A stretch of DNA of 64,000 nucleotides from Theocolax elegans (Eukaryota > Arthropoda > Insecta > Hymenoptera > Cerocephalidae), in NCBI GenBank assembly GCA_026168455.1, contig CM047431.1, positions 15,302,183 through 15,366,182 of the forward strand, written 5' to 3'. Positions 30,367 through 40,143 of this stretch are shown in pieces. The translations under genes and the position numbers were made by a program. Numbering within the stretch: the stretch's first letter is position 1; every line of letters starts with the position of its first letter. The notes below the pieces were generated by a model. The model did no database searches and was not told the origin of the DNA. It worked only from the letters and a program-made list of their open reading frames with translations.

Positions 30367-30613
30367 CTATGGTTTTTCCGAAAATTGTACAGTATTGCAC
30401 ATGCCGTAATAATTTTAGAAACTTTTTCGAGCTTATAAAATAGCATACGGGCTCTTTTCATAGCCATAAGTAAGTTTGTTAAAATTCCAAACGTTTGTTC
30501 AATTTTGCATCTTATTGCAACGTGTTCTAAAGTGTACATGGCTTCGGGTGAACCTTCTTCAGCATTTAAGATTGGGGTTAGCAAAATGGGCGAAGGCGTG
30601 TATCCACTGTCAC
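30367..30613 (-). pseudogene. HARBI1-like (Harbinger) nuclease exon
   Basis: The minus strand from 30613 reads GDSGYTPSPILLTP, then EHVAIRCKIEQTFGILTNLL and FYKLEKVSKIITACAILYNF. GDSGY carries the second catalytic Asp and the IE...FG motif the Glu of the Harbinger DDE nuclease; IIxAC..LxN is the usual C-terminal signature. It is bounded by an acceptor (TTTTAAG) and a donor (CATAG/GTAGAA) whose phases match both neighbours. No D of the first motif (DGTH) was found upstream. Either a relic Harbinger transposase with introns or the end of a domesticated gene whose 5' part is lost. Confidence 0.7.
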
Positions 30614-30734
30614 CTTAAAACGTTTAAATTACTTTAATGTATATTAAAATTATATTGATATAAATCGACTTAATTTTAGCAACAATGAATAAGAAAAGTA
30701 TAAAAAATGAGTAGAACTCAAGACACTAGCATAC

Positions 30735-30830
30735 CTTTTATTAAACAACAAATGGGTAATATTTTAAATTTTTTCACATTACGAATGCTTTCCAATGGAT
30801 GGCAGACTTTAGTTTAGGTATAGTATTGCA
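30735..30830 (-). pseudogene. Possible upstream HARBI1-like exon
   Basis: The minus strand ends in ATAAAAG/GTATGC at 30735, a good donor whose final G completes the GGT of GDSGY. The preceding residues (ILPICCLIK) could be the strand before GDSGY, and an overlapping frame gives a PSIGKHS stretch that vaguely recalls the PGS.HDS motif. Frames are broken, so this is tentative. Confidence 0.3.
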
Positions 30831-31260
30831 AAAACTATATGTTTCAATAAAAATATTAAATAATAAAAAATAAATAAAATCTAATAAATAAAAACTAATT
30901 AACAAGCCATTTTAAGAATGTGTAAACTAAATTGCAAAATTTTTCTTTAACAAAATACTGCTTTTAATTTTCGAGCAAATTTTTATTTCAAGTTTTGTAA
31001 AGTCACTACAATTTTAATTGAACTTGTCTTACAAATAAACGAATAAATTTTGAAAACACTTTTGATATGACGGCCTTGCCATTGTAGTGTGAAATTCTAC
31101 AATATTATAATAATTGTGACAAGGTATGTAATACATGTCATAATAATAAGCGAGCGAGTCCCAATACAAACTAGCCTACCTACCCTCACATCTGTAAGCC
31201 TACCTAGCCTAACCGAAGCTCCCCAAATCCCCAATACTTCTCTCAGTTCCCTCCACGTAG

Positions 31261-31416
31261 CACATGGAAGCAGCATGTCAGGAGAGGCGATACAACTTCC
31301 AGGAGGTTTCGCACCAAGACCATGAGGCAGCCTACGATGGCCCAAGGTGCCAGATGGAGCAGCACGAGCAGCAACAAGACATCCAGGAAGCTGTAAAACA
31401 GTTAAATAATGAATAA
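31261..31416 (+). other. Candidate 3'-terminal exon, strand uncertain
   Basis: The plus strand has a pyrimidine-rich acceptor (CTCAGTTCCCTCCACGTAG) directly before 31261. The 51-codon frame then reads HMEAACQERRYNFQEVSHQD, followed by QMEQHEQQQDIQEAVKQLNN, ending at TAA 31414-31416. The hydrophilic, Gln-rich composition looks like protein. The minus strand is also open across this segment (31456-31097) and has its own acceptor (CTGTTTTACAG near 31391), so the strand is unproved and no family was recognised. Confidence 0.3.
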
Positions 31417-31584
31417 TAATCCAATCAGAAGGAGACAAGGAAGCATGTAGTTGCACAACGTAACTGACAGCTACATGCTAGGAGAGGATTGGAAGTGAGG
31501 TTATGGTAATCATAACATTAACATAACTCTCAAGTAATAACTAGTATTATATACGCAGCACTCCCTCGGGAGATAGATATTTAC

Positions 31585-32060
31585 CTAGGAAGCAGCCAGA
31601 ATCCCCGCAGCAACGCAGCACCGAAGAAGAGCAGCAGTCACTGACCCGACGCGCACCAGCTGAGCAGCCACCGTGAGAGCGAGTGAGAGAGAAGACTCGA
31701 AGATCGGCCGTCCCGTCTGTACCTGTAACAGAGTGGACTCATTAGCCGATAAACTAACATCACGGAACGATCATAAAGGCTTACCAGGTTTATAGCATCA
31801 CCGGGAACACCGTCCTCTCCGTGGGAAGCAGCAGCCTCGGCATTATCGTCCGCTTTAATAAACATGGCCGCAAGCACTCACTACACGAGGCGCGCGAGAC
31901 GACGGCGGCCGACGGGCGACTCGACGCGAGAAGCTGCGCGCGCACGTCGGGCCCGAGCAACGAAGCAGCGAACGAGCCCGAGCTTCCGATGATCGCGCGG
32001 ATTAAATATAGGGAATTCGGAACGCGGGTAGTGGGGGAACATGTGAGTATCATAATCTAT
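31585..32060 (-). other. GC-rich block with splice-like signals (possible first exons)
   Basis: GC-rich sequence in an AT-rich setting. On the minus strand an ATG at 31865 opens 27 codons (MFIKADDNAEAAASHGEDGV...) that stop exactly at a donor CTG/GTAAGC (31785/31784). A second acceptor-donor pair (CTGTTACAG at 31723, CCTAG/GTAAAT at 31585/31584) frames a 138-nt piece whose last codon would be TAG. It could be the promoter and first exon of a host gene; the product is not recognised. Confidence 0.3.
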
Positions 32061-32137
32061 TACACGTGTTATAGAGACTAGCTAGGGATTGATGTAGTGA
32101 TCTATTAGATCAGTCAATAGATGACTCTATTAGAGAG

Positions 32138-32212
32138 GGGACTTCCGTATAGGTAATTATACAGGCATATTACGTTATATGACAATAATTACCTCAAATA
32201 CGGAAAGTCGAA
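32138..32212. repeat. Short hairpin repeat
   Basis: GGACTTCCGTATAGGTAATTA is answered by TAATTACCTCAAATACGGAA about 30 bp later; a possible small MITE. Confidence 0.5.
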
Positions 32213-32339
32213 ATACCAGTTGGAACAATGATAACTTATGCATGTTGTTGAAATATAATATGTACATTTATATTGCTATATATACCCACACATTATTATT
32301 GAATAAAATTCTCTCCATTTTATATCCACACCTCAACAC

Positions 32340-32573
32340 ATGTTAATTGTCATTTTTACATATAGTGGGGTAAATACGGGTAACTTTATTACACCTGTAA
32401 CGGATACGGAAGGGTTGAAAAATTATAATATTACCGGATCTCACGCAGGTAACGAGAAAGAGAGAAAAGATAGGGATGTTATGAGATTGAGGGAGATAGA
32501 AAATCGAAAAAAATCTGTCGTGGTGCTGAAAACGGATCCTCGTCGTTCTGACTTTATGGATAATATATCATAG
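32340..32573 (+). CDS. Unrecognised 77-codon open frame
   Basis: Reads GVNTGNFITPVTDTEGLKNY, then HAGNEKERKDRDVMRLREIE and SVVVLKTDPRRSDFMDNIS before TAG. The composition (charged helix followed by a mixed segment) is more protein-like than its surroundings, which are 70% AT without frames. No family recognised; it may be an exon or ORF1 remnant of a nearby element. No promoter or splice sites could be tied to it. Confidence 0.25.
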   Translation: MLIVIFTYSGVNTGNFITPVTDTEGLKNYNITGSHAGNEKERKDRDVMRLREIENRKKSVVVLKTDPRRSDFMDNIS

Positions 32574-33414
32574 TATTATATTCAGATTCTACTGGTCACA
32601 GAGATTTGATGTTCTTGGTATTTTTGAGTTATCAGCATTTCTATTGAGGAGAATTTTTATAAGTCTTGGGCAGGATTAAGGAGATCTATATAAATAAATA
32701 TAGATACACGGAGACATCTAACCTTTTATTATTATTACTATTGTTATATTGCTTTTATTACATCGTTTTGGTGGATCATTTTAACTACTAATATAATAAG
32801 TGATATTGTTAATAGTGGGGACGATAGGGAGTGATTCAGTGCGCGTTCCATTAATTATTTAAATTATGTTTCTAATAATATTCAATCATCGTTCTCTCTT
32901 CTTGGTTAGTGGTGCCACGGAATCTATCCTTAGATCCCGTAATAGAATATGATCAACAATTGTTTTCCTTTTAAGGTAGTAGTATTTGTTATCGTGAGTG
33001 AATATACTAATTCAACGGGACTTCCTCTGGGTGGGTCCACCAGTTCAATAAGGACGAATAAAATATTTATTATTTTATGGTTGATGTATGAGAATGGAAA
33101 GAATTTCATTTAATAAATGATTTTTAAATACAAATTCTACACCAGCAACATATGTTTCACTAGTTATCGAAATTACAATAAAAATAAATATTAATAATTT
33201 ATTTGTAACATTTTCTAAGATAAGTTTATTTAATCTTATTAGGCAATTTTTCAGGTACTATTAATTCAAATGTTAAATATATTAAGCCAGTCTACGAATA
33301 TACCTATTAATTATTTAAGTTTTCTACATCAATATTAATAATAATAATAAGAATAATGATATTTAAAAATTTTTCGCCTCATTTTTATTAAAACTGTTAC
33401 TACATTAAATAAAT
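32574..33414. other. AT-rich interval, no gene seen
   Basis: No open frames or clear repeats. Confidence 0.6.
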
Positions 33415-33735
33415 AATCTGTAAAAATTTGCAATAATGGTGTAATTTCAATCACACTTTTAAAAATGTAATATAATAGTTTAACAGCTTTAATTGGACGC
33501 ACATCTTTTTCTATTTAAAAATAAATTAAAATTTTTTGATTATTAACATAACTAGGTATGCGATTCTTAAAAAGTTTCGTCAATAAGTACTAAAATCAAA
33601 ATTCATTAAAAATTTATATTACTAAAACTTTATCAAAAGCTATTGCACTAGAAAGAACTGAAATCAAAAAGAAATCGGCGAGTATTTCTAGTAAAAAATA
33701 ACACATTTTCTCTGAAAAGTGTCTTATATATCATT
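33415..33735. repeat. Old copy of the repeat seen at 59371-59660
   Basis: Shares the order TGTAAAAATTYGCAA, GGTGTAATYYCAATCACACT, CACATCTTTTTCTA, GAAAGAACTGAAATCAAAA and AATCGGCGAGTATTTCT with 59043-59325, 59371-59660 and 61767-62050, but is much diverged. Confidence 0.65.
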
Positions 33736-33809
33736 TGGCTTACTTTTTTGTTTATTTCATTATTTTATTATAATTAATCTTAAATAAAAAAAACAAGCTC
33801 ATTTATCGG

Positions 33810-34590
33810 TTAAAGAACGTAAATTTACAGACAATTTAACAGCTACAAAAATTTTCTTAAAGGATAATTCAGACATATTTTTTACTAATGCAGGCAAAGG
33901 TAACGTAACAGTATGTTTAAACAAAACTGAATATTTTCAAAAAATGAATGATTTATTGAGTGATATCAATACATATACAATCTTAAAAAAGAATGCTCTC
34001 AAAAAACTACAGTAGAAGTTAATTCTATGTTAAAAAATCTTAATGATAATAAATATCTCTATAAGGAATTTCATAATAATCAGTTAACTCAAACTAATAC
34101 TAATTTAGCTAAAGCTTGTGGGTTACCTAAAATACACAAAAATAATGTTCCACTTAGACCAATATATTTCTACCGTAAATTCTCCAACTTATTATTTAGC
34201 CAAAATTGTATATAATGAAATTAGATAAATAATTCCAGTTAAGCTTTGAATTAAAAAAGAAACTGTCCAATATTAATATTTCCGACGATTATAGCATGTT
34301 ATCTTTAGATGTCAGCTCACTGTTTACAAACATTTCATGTAACGAAGTTCTTAATAGCTTAGATAAACGATTTAAATATATTCACAATAAATGCAAGATA
34401 CATTTTTACGAAATACGTAATATAGTTGAATTTTTATTCAATAATACTTTTTTTACTTTTAACAATATAATATACAAACAAATATTCGGTTCTCCAATGG
34501 GCTCTCCTATATCACTCATTGCCTTAAAGAATTAAAAGAGAAACACAATTGTTCCCCATTAATTTACTATCGATACGTAGATGACAAATA
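33810..34590 (+). pseudogene. Penelope-like element copy A, truncated in RT
   Basis: Plus-strand fragments: TATKIFLKDNSDIFFTNAGK, NVTVCLNKTEYFQKMNDLLS, then after stops LPKIHKNNVPLRPI and MLSLDVSSLFTNISCNEVLN, FNNIIYKQIFGSPMGSPIS, and finally YRYVDD at about 34567-34584. The sequence stops just after the catalytic YVDD and passes into copy B. Several frameshifts and stops. Same family as copy B. Confidence 0.88.
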
Positions 34591-36260
34591 AAACAAATAA
34601 AATAAAACTAAGGAATATAATAAGCATAAATGTCAATGGATTAAAAATTTAAGGGATATTGATATTCCTAATGAAGTGATAAATTTAGTATCTTTAGGGA
34701 GAAAGTTTAATTGTAATTCGGAATTTTCTAATAAAGATGTAGTAAATATAATAAAAAACGTAGAAAGCAGCTTAGAGAACACTGACATAAATTCGGATAT
34801 AAAAAATGAAATAAGAGAAACTATTGTTAAAAATATCAAATTTGAAGTAAGACATTCAAAACACATAATTTACAATAATCGAGAATTGAATAATGAGTTA
34901 ATAGCTACAAAAAAATTCTTGATAGACAATCCAGACATATTTTTCACAAATTCTGATAAAGGTAATTTAACTGTTTGTTTAAATAAAAATGACTATTTAG
35001 ATAAAATGACTAATTTATTAAGTGATAAGAATACATATATTCCTCAAAATAAGAACCCGTTGAAAAAACTACAATCTGATGTTTATGCAATTTTGAAAAA
35101 TTTAAATAATAATGAATGCTTAACAAGAGTCTATCACAAAAATTCTTTAACTCAAACCAATACGTTGTTAGCAAAAGCATATAGACTTCCAAAAATACAT
35201 AAAATAAATTTTCCTTTAAGACCGATTTATTTCCACAATTAATAGTCCAACACATTTTTTAGCTAAAATAATTTATAATGAGATTAAAAATATCATACCT
35301 AAACCAAAATCTCACATAAACAACAGTTTTGAATTAAAAGGAAAATTAGAAAATATTATTATACCAGCTGACTATATTATGTTGTCTTTAGACGTTAGCT
35401 CTTTATTTACTAACATTCCGTGTAATGAAGTCCTTGACAGTCTTGATAGGCGATTTAATTTTATACATAATAAATGTAAGATACCATTTGATGGAATTCG
35501 CAATATCATACGGTTTTTGTTTGACAATACTTTCTTTACGTTTAATAATAAAATATATAAACAAATTTTTGGTTCGCCAATGGGTTCACCAATATCACCA
35601 TTATTTGCGGATTTAGTGATGGATGATCTGGAAACTCATTGTTTATTAGAATTCAAAGAAAAATTTAATTGTTCTCCGATTTTTTACTTTAGATATGTTG
35701 ACGATACTATTTTATGTATACACAAAGATCATGTAAATTTAGTTCTCAATGTTTTTAATAATTATAATGAACGTTTAAAATTTACACATGAGATAGAAAC
35801 GAATAATTGTATAAATTTTCGAGATATTTTACTTATTAAAAAGAATAATAATATTTTTACGAATTGGTTTAGAAAAACATCAAATTCTACTAGGTTATTG
35901 AGTTTTAAATCTAATCATACTGTTCAACAGAAGCGCAATATTGTGTATAATTTAATAGACAGAGCGTTAAAATTGTCTCACCAACAATTTCATAAGGATA
36001 ATATGAATATAGTTAAAGAATTACTGAGAATGAATGACTATCCGTTGAAATTTATTAACTCGGCTATTGAAAATAGATTAAGAAAGATAAAATATGAAAA
36101 TAACAACAAATTTATGAAAAAGCGACCTACAATATGTACAATATCACTACCGTATAACAGAGATTTTTATAATAAATATTCAAAAATGTTAAAAAAATAC
36201 AATATAAATGTTTGTCCGGTAATGTGCAAAAAATTAGATAATGTTATAACTTTAGGTTAA
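34591..36260 (+). pseudogene. Penelope-like element copy B: N-terminal region and RT
   Basis: 34676-35242 (188 codons) gives the N-terminal domain with IKFEVRHSKHIIYNNRELNN and LPKIHKINFPLRPI. A frameshift near 35238 leads into the RT, which is open 35379-36260: IMLSLDVSSLFTNIPCNEVL, KQIFGSPMGSPISPLFADLV, FYFRYVDDTILCI (catalytic YVDD) and THEIETNNCINFRDILLI. A TAA at 36258-36260 separates it from the endonuclease. Penelope RTs are related to telomerase, and the order N-terminal domain, RT, GIY-YIG fits. Only one frameshift and one stop: this is the least damaged Penelope-like copy. Confidence 0.93.
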
Positions 36261-36572
36261 GACAAAACATCGAAGTGGGATATGACTGGTGTAGTATATA
36301 AGTTTAATTGTAAAAATTGTCTGGCTACATATATAGGTGAAACAAAACGTGGTCTTAAAACAAGAATTAAAGAACATCAAAAAAATAATAACCCGGATGC
36401 AGTTGTTACTGCACATATTGCAAATAATAAAGATTATGAATTTAATTGGACTAATGTAAAAATATTAGACTATGAACCTTGTTATAAAAAACGTTTAATT
36501 TCAGAAATGTTATATATTAATTATTATAACGGTACTTCAAATAGAAAAGAAGATACACAATTTCTACACTGA
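36261..36572 (+). pseudogene. Penelope-like element copy B: GIY-YIG endonuclease
   Basis: From the ATG at 36282: GVVYKFNCKNCLATYIGETK, then RGLKTRIKEHQKNNN and EMLYINYYNGTSNRKED. The CxxC pair, TYIGET, the Arg of KTRI and the catalytic Glu of SEMLYI are those of the GIY-YIG nuclease that defines canonical Penelope-like elements. Once in frame with RT; now behind one stop. Confidence 0.92.
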
Positions 36573-36830
36573 CAATATACAAATATAATGGTTTGATTTA
36601 ACTTCGACCTATGTATGTAGATAAAACAATCGATGTATTACTTACACATTCAAAATTTGTTTTGATATAAATACAGGTGCTTTCCATATGTTCTTGTTAT
36701 TCGACTTAGCTCCTTGAGCAGTATTAATTGTTTTCGTTTGTTTAGTGTCATAGGTATATAAAGGTTTTCTATAATTGTCTATATTGATGTATTGTTCTAA
36801 TTTATATAGTTGTGTTCAATAAATATTTCA
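36573..36830 (+). other. Penelope-like copy B, 3' non-coding region
   Basis: About 260 bp of AT-rich sequence before the hammerhead; duplicated, with many small indels, at 37128-37380. Confidence 0.7.
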
Positions 36831-36872
36831 GTACCTGAAGAGGTCTGCAAATAAGCAGATGAAACGTTGTAC
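36831..36872 (+). ncRNA. Hammerhead ribozyme motif at the end of Penelope-like copy B
   Basis: GTAC (stem I), CTGAAGA core 36835-36841, an extra G, stem II GTCTGC/GCAGAT around loop AAATAA, GAAA 36861-36864, CGTT and GTAC closing stem I. The stem III is only the self-complementary ACGT, which would favour dimer folding. The triplet is GUU. Type I hammerheads with minimal stem III are known features of Penelope-like elements. A decayed duplicate lies near 37380-37420. Confidence 0.75.
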
Positions 36873-36959
36873 AAAAAATAAAAATTTGTGTTTTTTACTG
36901 TGTGACCCTCATCATCGCAACAATTATTTAAAATACACAATGGAGGGTGAAAAAATCTC

Positions 36960-37107
36960 AAAATTATCATAGATTTTGTTATTTATATTGGAGCAGATAC
37001 GGATTATGATAAGTTTGGCTTGGGCATAACAGGAGATATTGTTGCTCATTTTTTGCAACCCTTCTTTTTTAAAGGTCACGTTAGGTGGATAGATTATTGG
37101 TATTCAT
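36960..37107 (+). pseudogene. piggyBac transposase fragment (duplicated piece)
   Basis: Reads IDFVIYIGADTDYDKFG, then LGITGDIVAHFLQPFFFKGH and VRWIDYWYSS, identical to the start of 37509-38343, cut off by the duplication breakpoint. Confidence 0.8.
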
Positions 37108-37381
37108 CAAATAGAAAAGACGTAACAATTTCACACTGACAATATCAATTAATGGTTTGATTTAACTTGACCTTATTTATGTAGGATAAAACAATGATTG
37201 TTTACTTACACATTGCAAAATTTGTTTTGATATAACTACAGGTGCCATATGTCTTGTTATTGACCTTAGCTCCTGAGCCGTATTAATTGTTTCGTTGTTT
37301 AGTGTCATGTATAAAGGTTTCTATAATTTCTATATTGATGTATTGTTCTAATTATATAGTTGGTGTTCAAATAAAATTTCA

Positions 37382-37421
37382 GTACCTGAAGCGGTCTGCA
37401 AATAGAGATGAAACGTTGTAC
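37382..37421 (+). ncRNA. Decayed duplicate of the Penelope hammerhead
   Basis: GTAC, CTGAAGC (core A changed to C), a shortened stem II (GTCTGCAAATAGAGAT) and GAAACGTTGTAC. The core change and stem II deletion should inactivate it. Confidence 0.6.
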
Positions 37422-37508
37422 AAAAAATAAAAATTTGTGTTTTTTACTGTGTGACCCTCATCATCGCAACAATTATTTAAAATACACAATGGAGGGTGAA
37501 AAAATCTC

Positions 37509-38343
37509 AAAATTATCATAGATTTTGTTATTTATATTGGAGCAGATACGGATTATGATAAGTTTGGCTTGGGCATAACAGGAGATATTGTTGCTCATTT
37601 TTTGCAACCCTTCTTTTTTAAAGGTCACGTTAGGTGGATAGATTATTGGTATTCATCTCCTCAGTTAGCTGAATTTTGGCACGATCGTGATACAGGAGTA
37701 TGCGGTACAGTAAAGTCAAATAGAAAAGGAATGCCTGTTCTAAACGAAAAGTTAGAAAAAAATGAAGTACAAGTTGCGCATACTGAGACCTGGCTTGCGA
37801 TAAAGTGGAAAGATAAAAAGGATATTCACATAATCACAAGTATCCATTAGCTTGAATTTGCTTCAACAGGTAAAAGACATTATCTTACAGGGGATGAAAA
37901 AATCAAACCAACTTGTGTCATTGACTACAATAAACATATAGGTGGCATAGATCTAATCGATAAGCAATTGGCTTTGACTGAAACAGTGAGGAAATCTATG
38001 AAATGGTATAAAAAATTATTTTTACATTTGATCGATTTAGCTTTATGCAACGCTCATGCTCTCTATAAAATAAAAAATGGTAAAATATCATTTCCAACCT
38101 TTCGTATACGAGTTATAAGAGCATTACTGAATCTTGATGTACATAAAGAAGCCCGAAATGTTGCAACTTCTTCTCGATTAGTAGGTCGGCATTTTTCAAA
38201 AACAAATCGATAAAAGAAAAAGATGTCATTTATGTTCTCTGAAACAAAACAGATCACAGAGTTTTTTTATATGTTCAACTTATGATGTTGCTCTTTGTAT
38301 TGCATCTTGTTTTGAAGAATTTCATACGAAAGAAATATTATAG
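37509..38343 (+). pseudogene. piggyBac transposase, C-terminal two-thirds
   Basis: GHVRWIDYWYSSPQLAEFWH carries the second catalytic Asp; CGTVKSNRKGMP and TWLAIKWKDKKDIHIITS (third catalytic Asp) follow. Then, after a frame break near 37851, DYNKHIGGIDLIDKQLALTE and SMKWYKKLFLHLIDLALCNA. After another break near 38212, a Cys-rich tail RCHLCSLKQNRSQSFFIC...C...C ends at 38343, the C-terminal zinc-finger region typical of piggyBac. The N-terminal part with the first Asp is absent. A plausible past source of transposase for the TTAA MITEs nearby; now dead. Confidence 0.92.
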
Positions 38344-38466
38344 ACTAAAATTATATAAAACTAAAAATAAAAATAAAAAATAAAAAAAAAATAAAAAAAT
38401 ATAAAAAAAATTTCTACGTCCACGTCGTTAGCTCTGGGTCTAGCAGAAGGAAAGTTTTAGATATGT
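38344..38466. other. A-rich interval
   Basis: AATAAAAAAT-type low complexity at 38360-38412; nothing coding. Confidence 0.6.
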
Positions 38467-39260
38467 AAAATATGGATATTTCTAATAAATTTCTTACACA
38501 TTGTACACAAATTTGTCGAATATTTCAGTTTTCGAGAACGTTCGCTAAAAAAATTACTCCCTCGCTAGGGGTAGTTTTGGCACCTCCATAGGTTGGGACA
38601 AACTTCAGGGTATGCTTTATACATGTTACAGTGTGTTTACGAGAAAACATCGTAGAAAATGTCCAAACCTGCCTACAAATGAATTTTCTAAATTTTCACC
38701 CCCTCGCTAGGGATACTTGGGTGCTTACGGTTTTATTGATAACTAAAGGAGTATTTTTGGGGTCTTATTACATTGTAATATCAAGAAAATTCTGTTAAAA
38801 ATGAATATATAGTAATTTAAAAAAATTTTAAATTATTAACATTCACCCGACCGTTGCCAGCCGGACTGGCTCAATGAGCCACCTGTGACCTTGACAACTA
38901 CTCTAGAGATATAAGGTGTTTTTATGTATAAATTTTGCACATCAAAAATATCAATTTATAAGGCAAAAATGCCGGCAGTCTAAAGGTTAAATCGATCGTA
39001 TATATTCATTCATATCGTATCAAATAATTAACCAACATTAGCACTTGATGTAATTGCAGAAAAAATTTTAATATCAACCGCTGTAATGATTATGTGCAGG
39101 CCTCATGAGACACATTAAAAATTTTATTAATTAACAATAATTATTGATTTAGTTTTTTAGCCTATTGATTTATAACATGTTACTTACTACTTGTCATTGA
39201 AATCTGTATTTAACATAACATTTTGAACTGTAGTATCACTGAGTTGTCGCACTAATAATG
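38467..39260. repeat. 794-bp tandem duplication, unit 1
   Basis: Units 38467-39260 and 39261-40054 are nearly identical over 794 bp; one difference seen is ATATAGTAATTT versus ATATTGTAATTT. Each includes a TTAA MITE derivative and a module (38990-39140) also found at 59870-60000. Non-coding. Confidence 0.9.
38840..38986 (-). mobile_element. piggyBac-type MITE derivative in unit 1
   Basis: Flanked by TTAA (38836-38839 and 38987-38990). The right end ATGCCGGCAGTCTAAAGG is the same terminus as in the 58123 element, and most of the interior is the reverse complement of that element. The left end (CATTCACCCGACCG) has lost the inverted repeat. Confidence 0.75.
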
Positions 39261-40054
39261 AAAATATGGATATTTCTAATAAATTTCTTACACATTGTAC
39301 ACAAATTTGTCGAATATTTCAGTTTTCGAGAACGTTCGCTAAAAAAATTACTCCCTCGCTAGGGGTAGTTTTGGCACCTCCATAGGTTGGGACAAACTTC
39401 AGGGTATGCTTTATACATGTTACAGTGTGTTTACGAGAAAACATCGTAGAAAATGTCCAAACCTGCCTACAAATGAATTTTCTAAATTTTCACCCCCTCG
39501 CTAGGGATACTTGGGTGCTTACGGTTTTATTGATAACTAAAGGAGTATTTTTGGGGTCTTATTACATTGTAATATCAAGAAAATTCTGTTAAAAATGAAT
39601 ATATTGTAATTTAAAAAAATTTTAAATTATTAACATTCACCCGACCGTTGCCAGCCGGACTGGCTCAATGAGCCACCTGTGACCTTGACAACTACTCTAG
39701 AGATATAAGGTGTTTTTATGTATAAATTTTGCACATCAAAAATATCAATTTATAAGGCAAAAATGCCGGCAGTCTAAAGGTTAAATCGATCGTATATATT
39801 CATTCATATCGTATCAAATAATTAACCAACATTAGCACTTGATGTAATTGCAGAAAAAATTTTAATATCAACCGCTGTAATGATTATGTGCAGGCCTCAT
39901 GAGACACATTAAAAATTTTATTAATTAACAATAATTATTGATTTAGTTTTTTAGCCTATTGATTTATAACATGTTACTTACTACTTGTCATTGAAATCTG
40001 TATTTAACATAACATTTTGAACTGTAGTATCACTGAGTTGTCGCACTAATAATG
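39261..40054. repeat. 794-bp tandem duplication, unit 2
   Basis: Second unit, with its own MITE copy at 39634-39780. It runs directly into Penelope-like copy C. Confidence 0.9.
39634..39780 (-). mobile_element. piggyBac-type MITE derivative in unit 2
   Basis: Same as 38840-38986, displaced by exactly 794 bp. Confidence 0.75.
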
Positions 40055-40143
40055 AAAACAAGGATATTTAAAGCAATGAAATTACACATTTACATACACA
40101 GTTATATTAGAAGAAGTTGAATTATTAAAGTGTTTACCTCCAT
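39905..40143. repeat. Inverted repeat flanking Penelope-like copy C, left
   Basis: Reverse complement of 41934-42170 (about 90% by eye), including TTAGAAGAAGTTGAATTATT and CATTGAAATCTGTATTTAAC. Its inner end enters the coding part of copy C. Confidence 0.8.

Larger units (their letters stand above)
36561..37109. repeat. Tandem duplication across the Penelope/piggyBac junction, unit 1
   Basis: This unit and 37110-37658 repeat with a 549-bp period. The unit carries the end of Penelope-like copy B (from TCAAATAGAAAAGA) and the start of the piggyBac fragment; the breakpoint reads GGTATTCATC/AAATAGAAAAG near 37107. The piggyBac part (36940-37105 versus 37489-37654) is identical, whereas the Penelope part differs by many 1-2-base indels. 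Confidence 0.8.
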
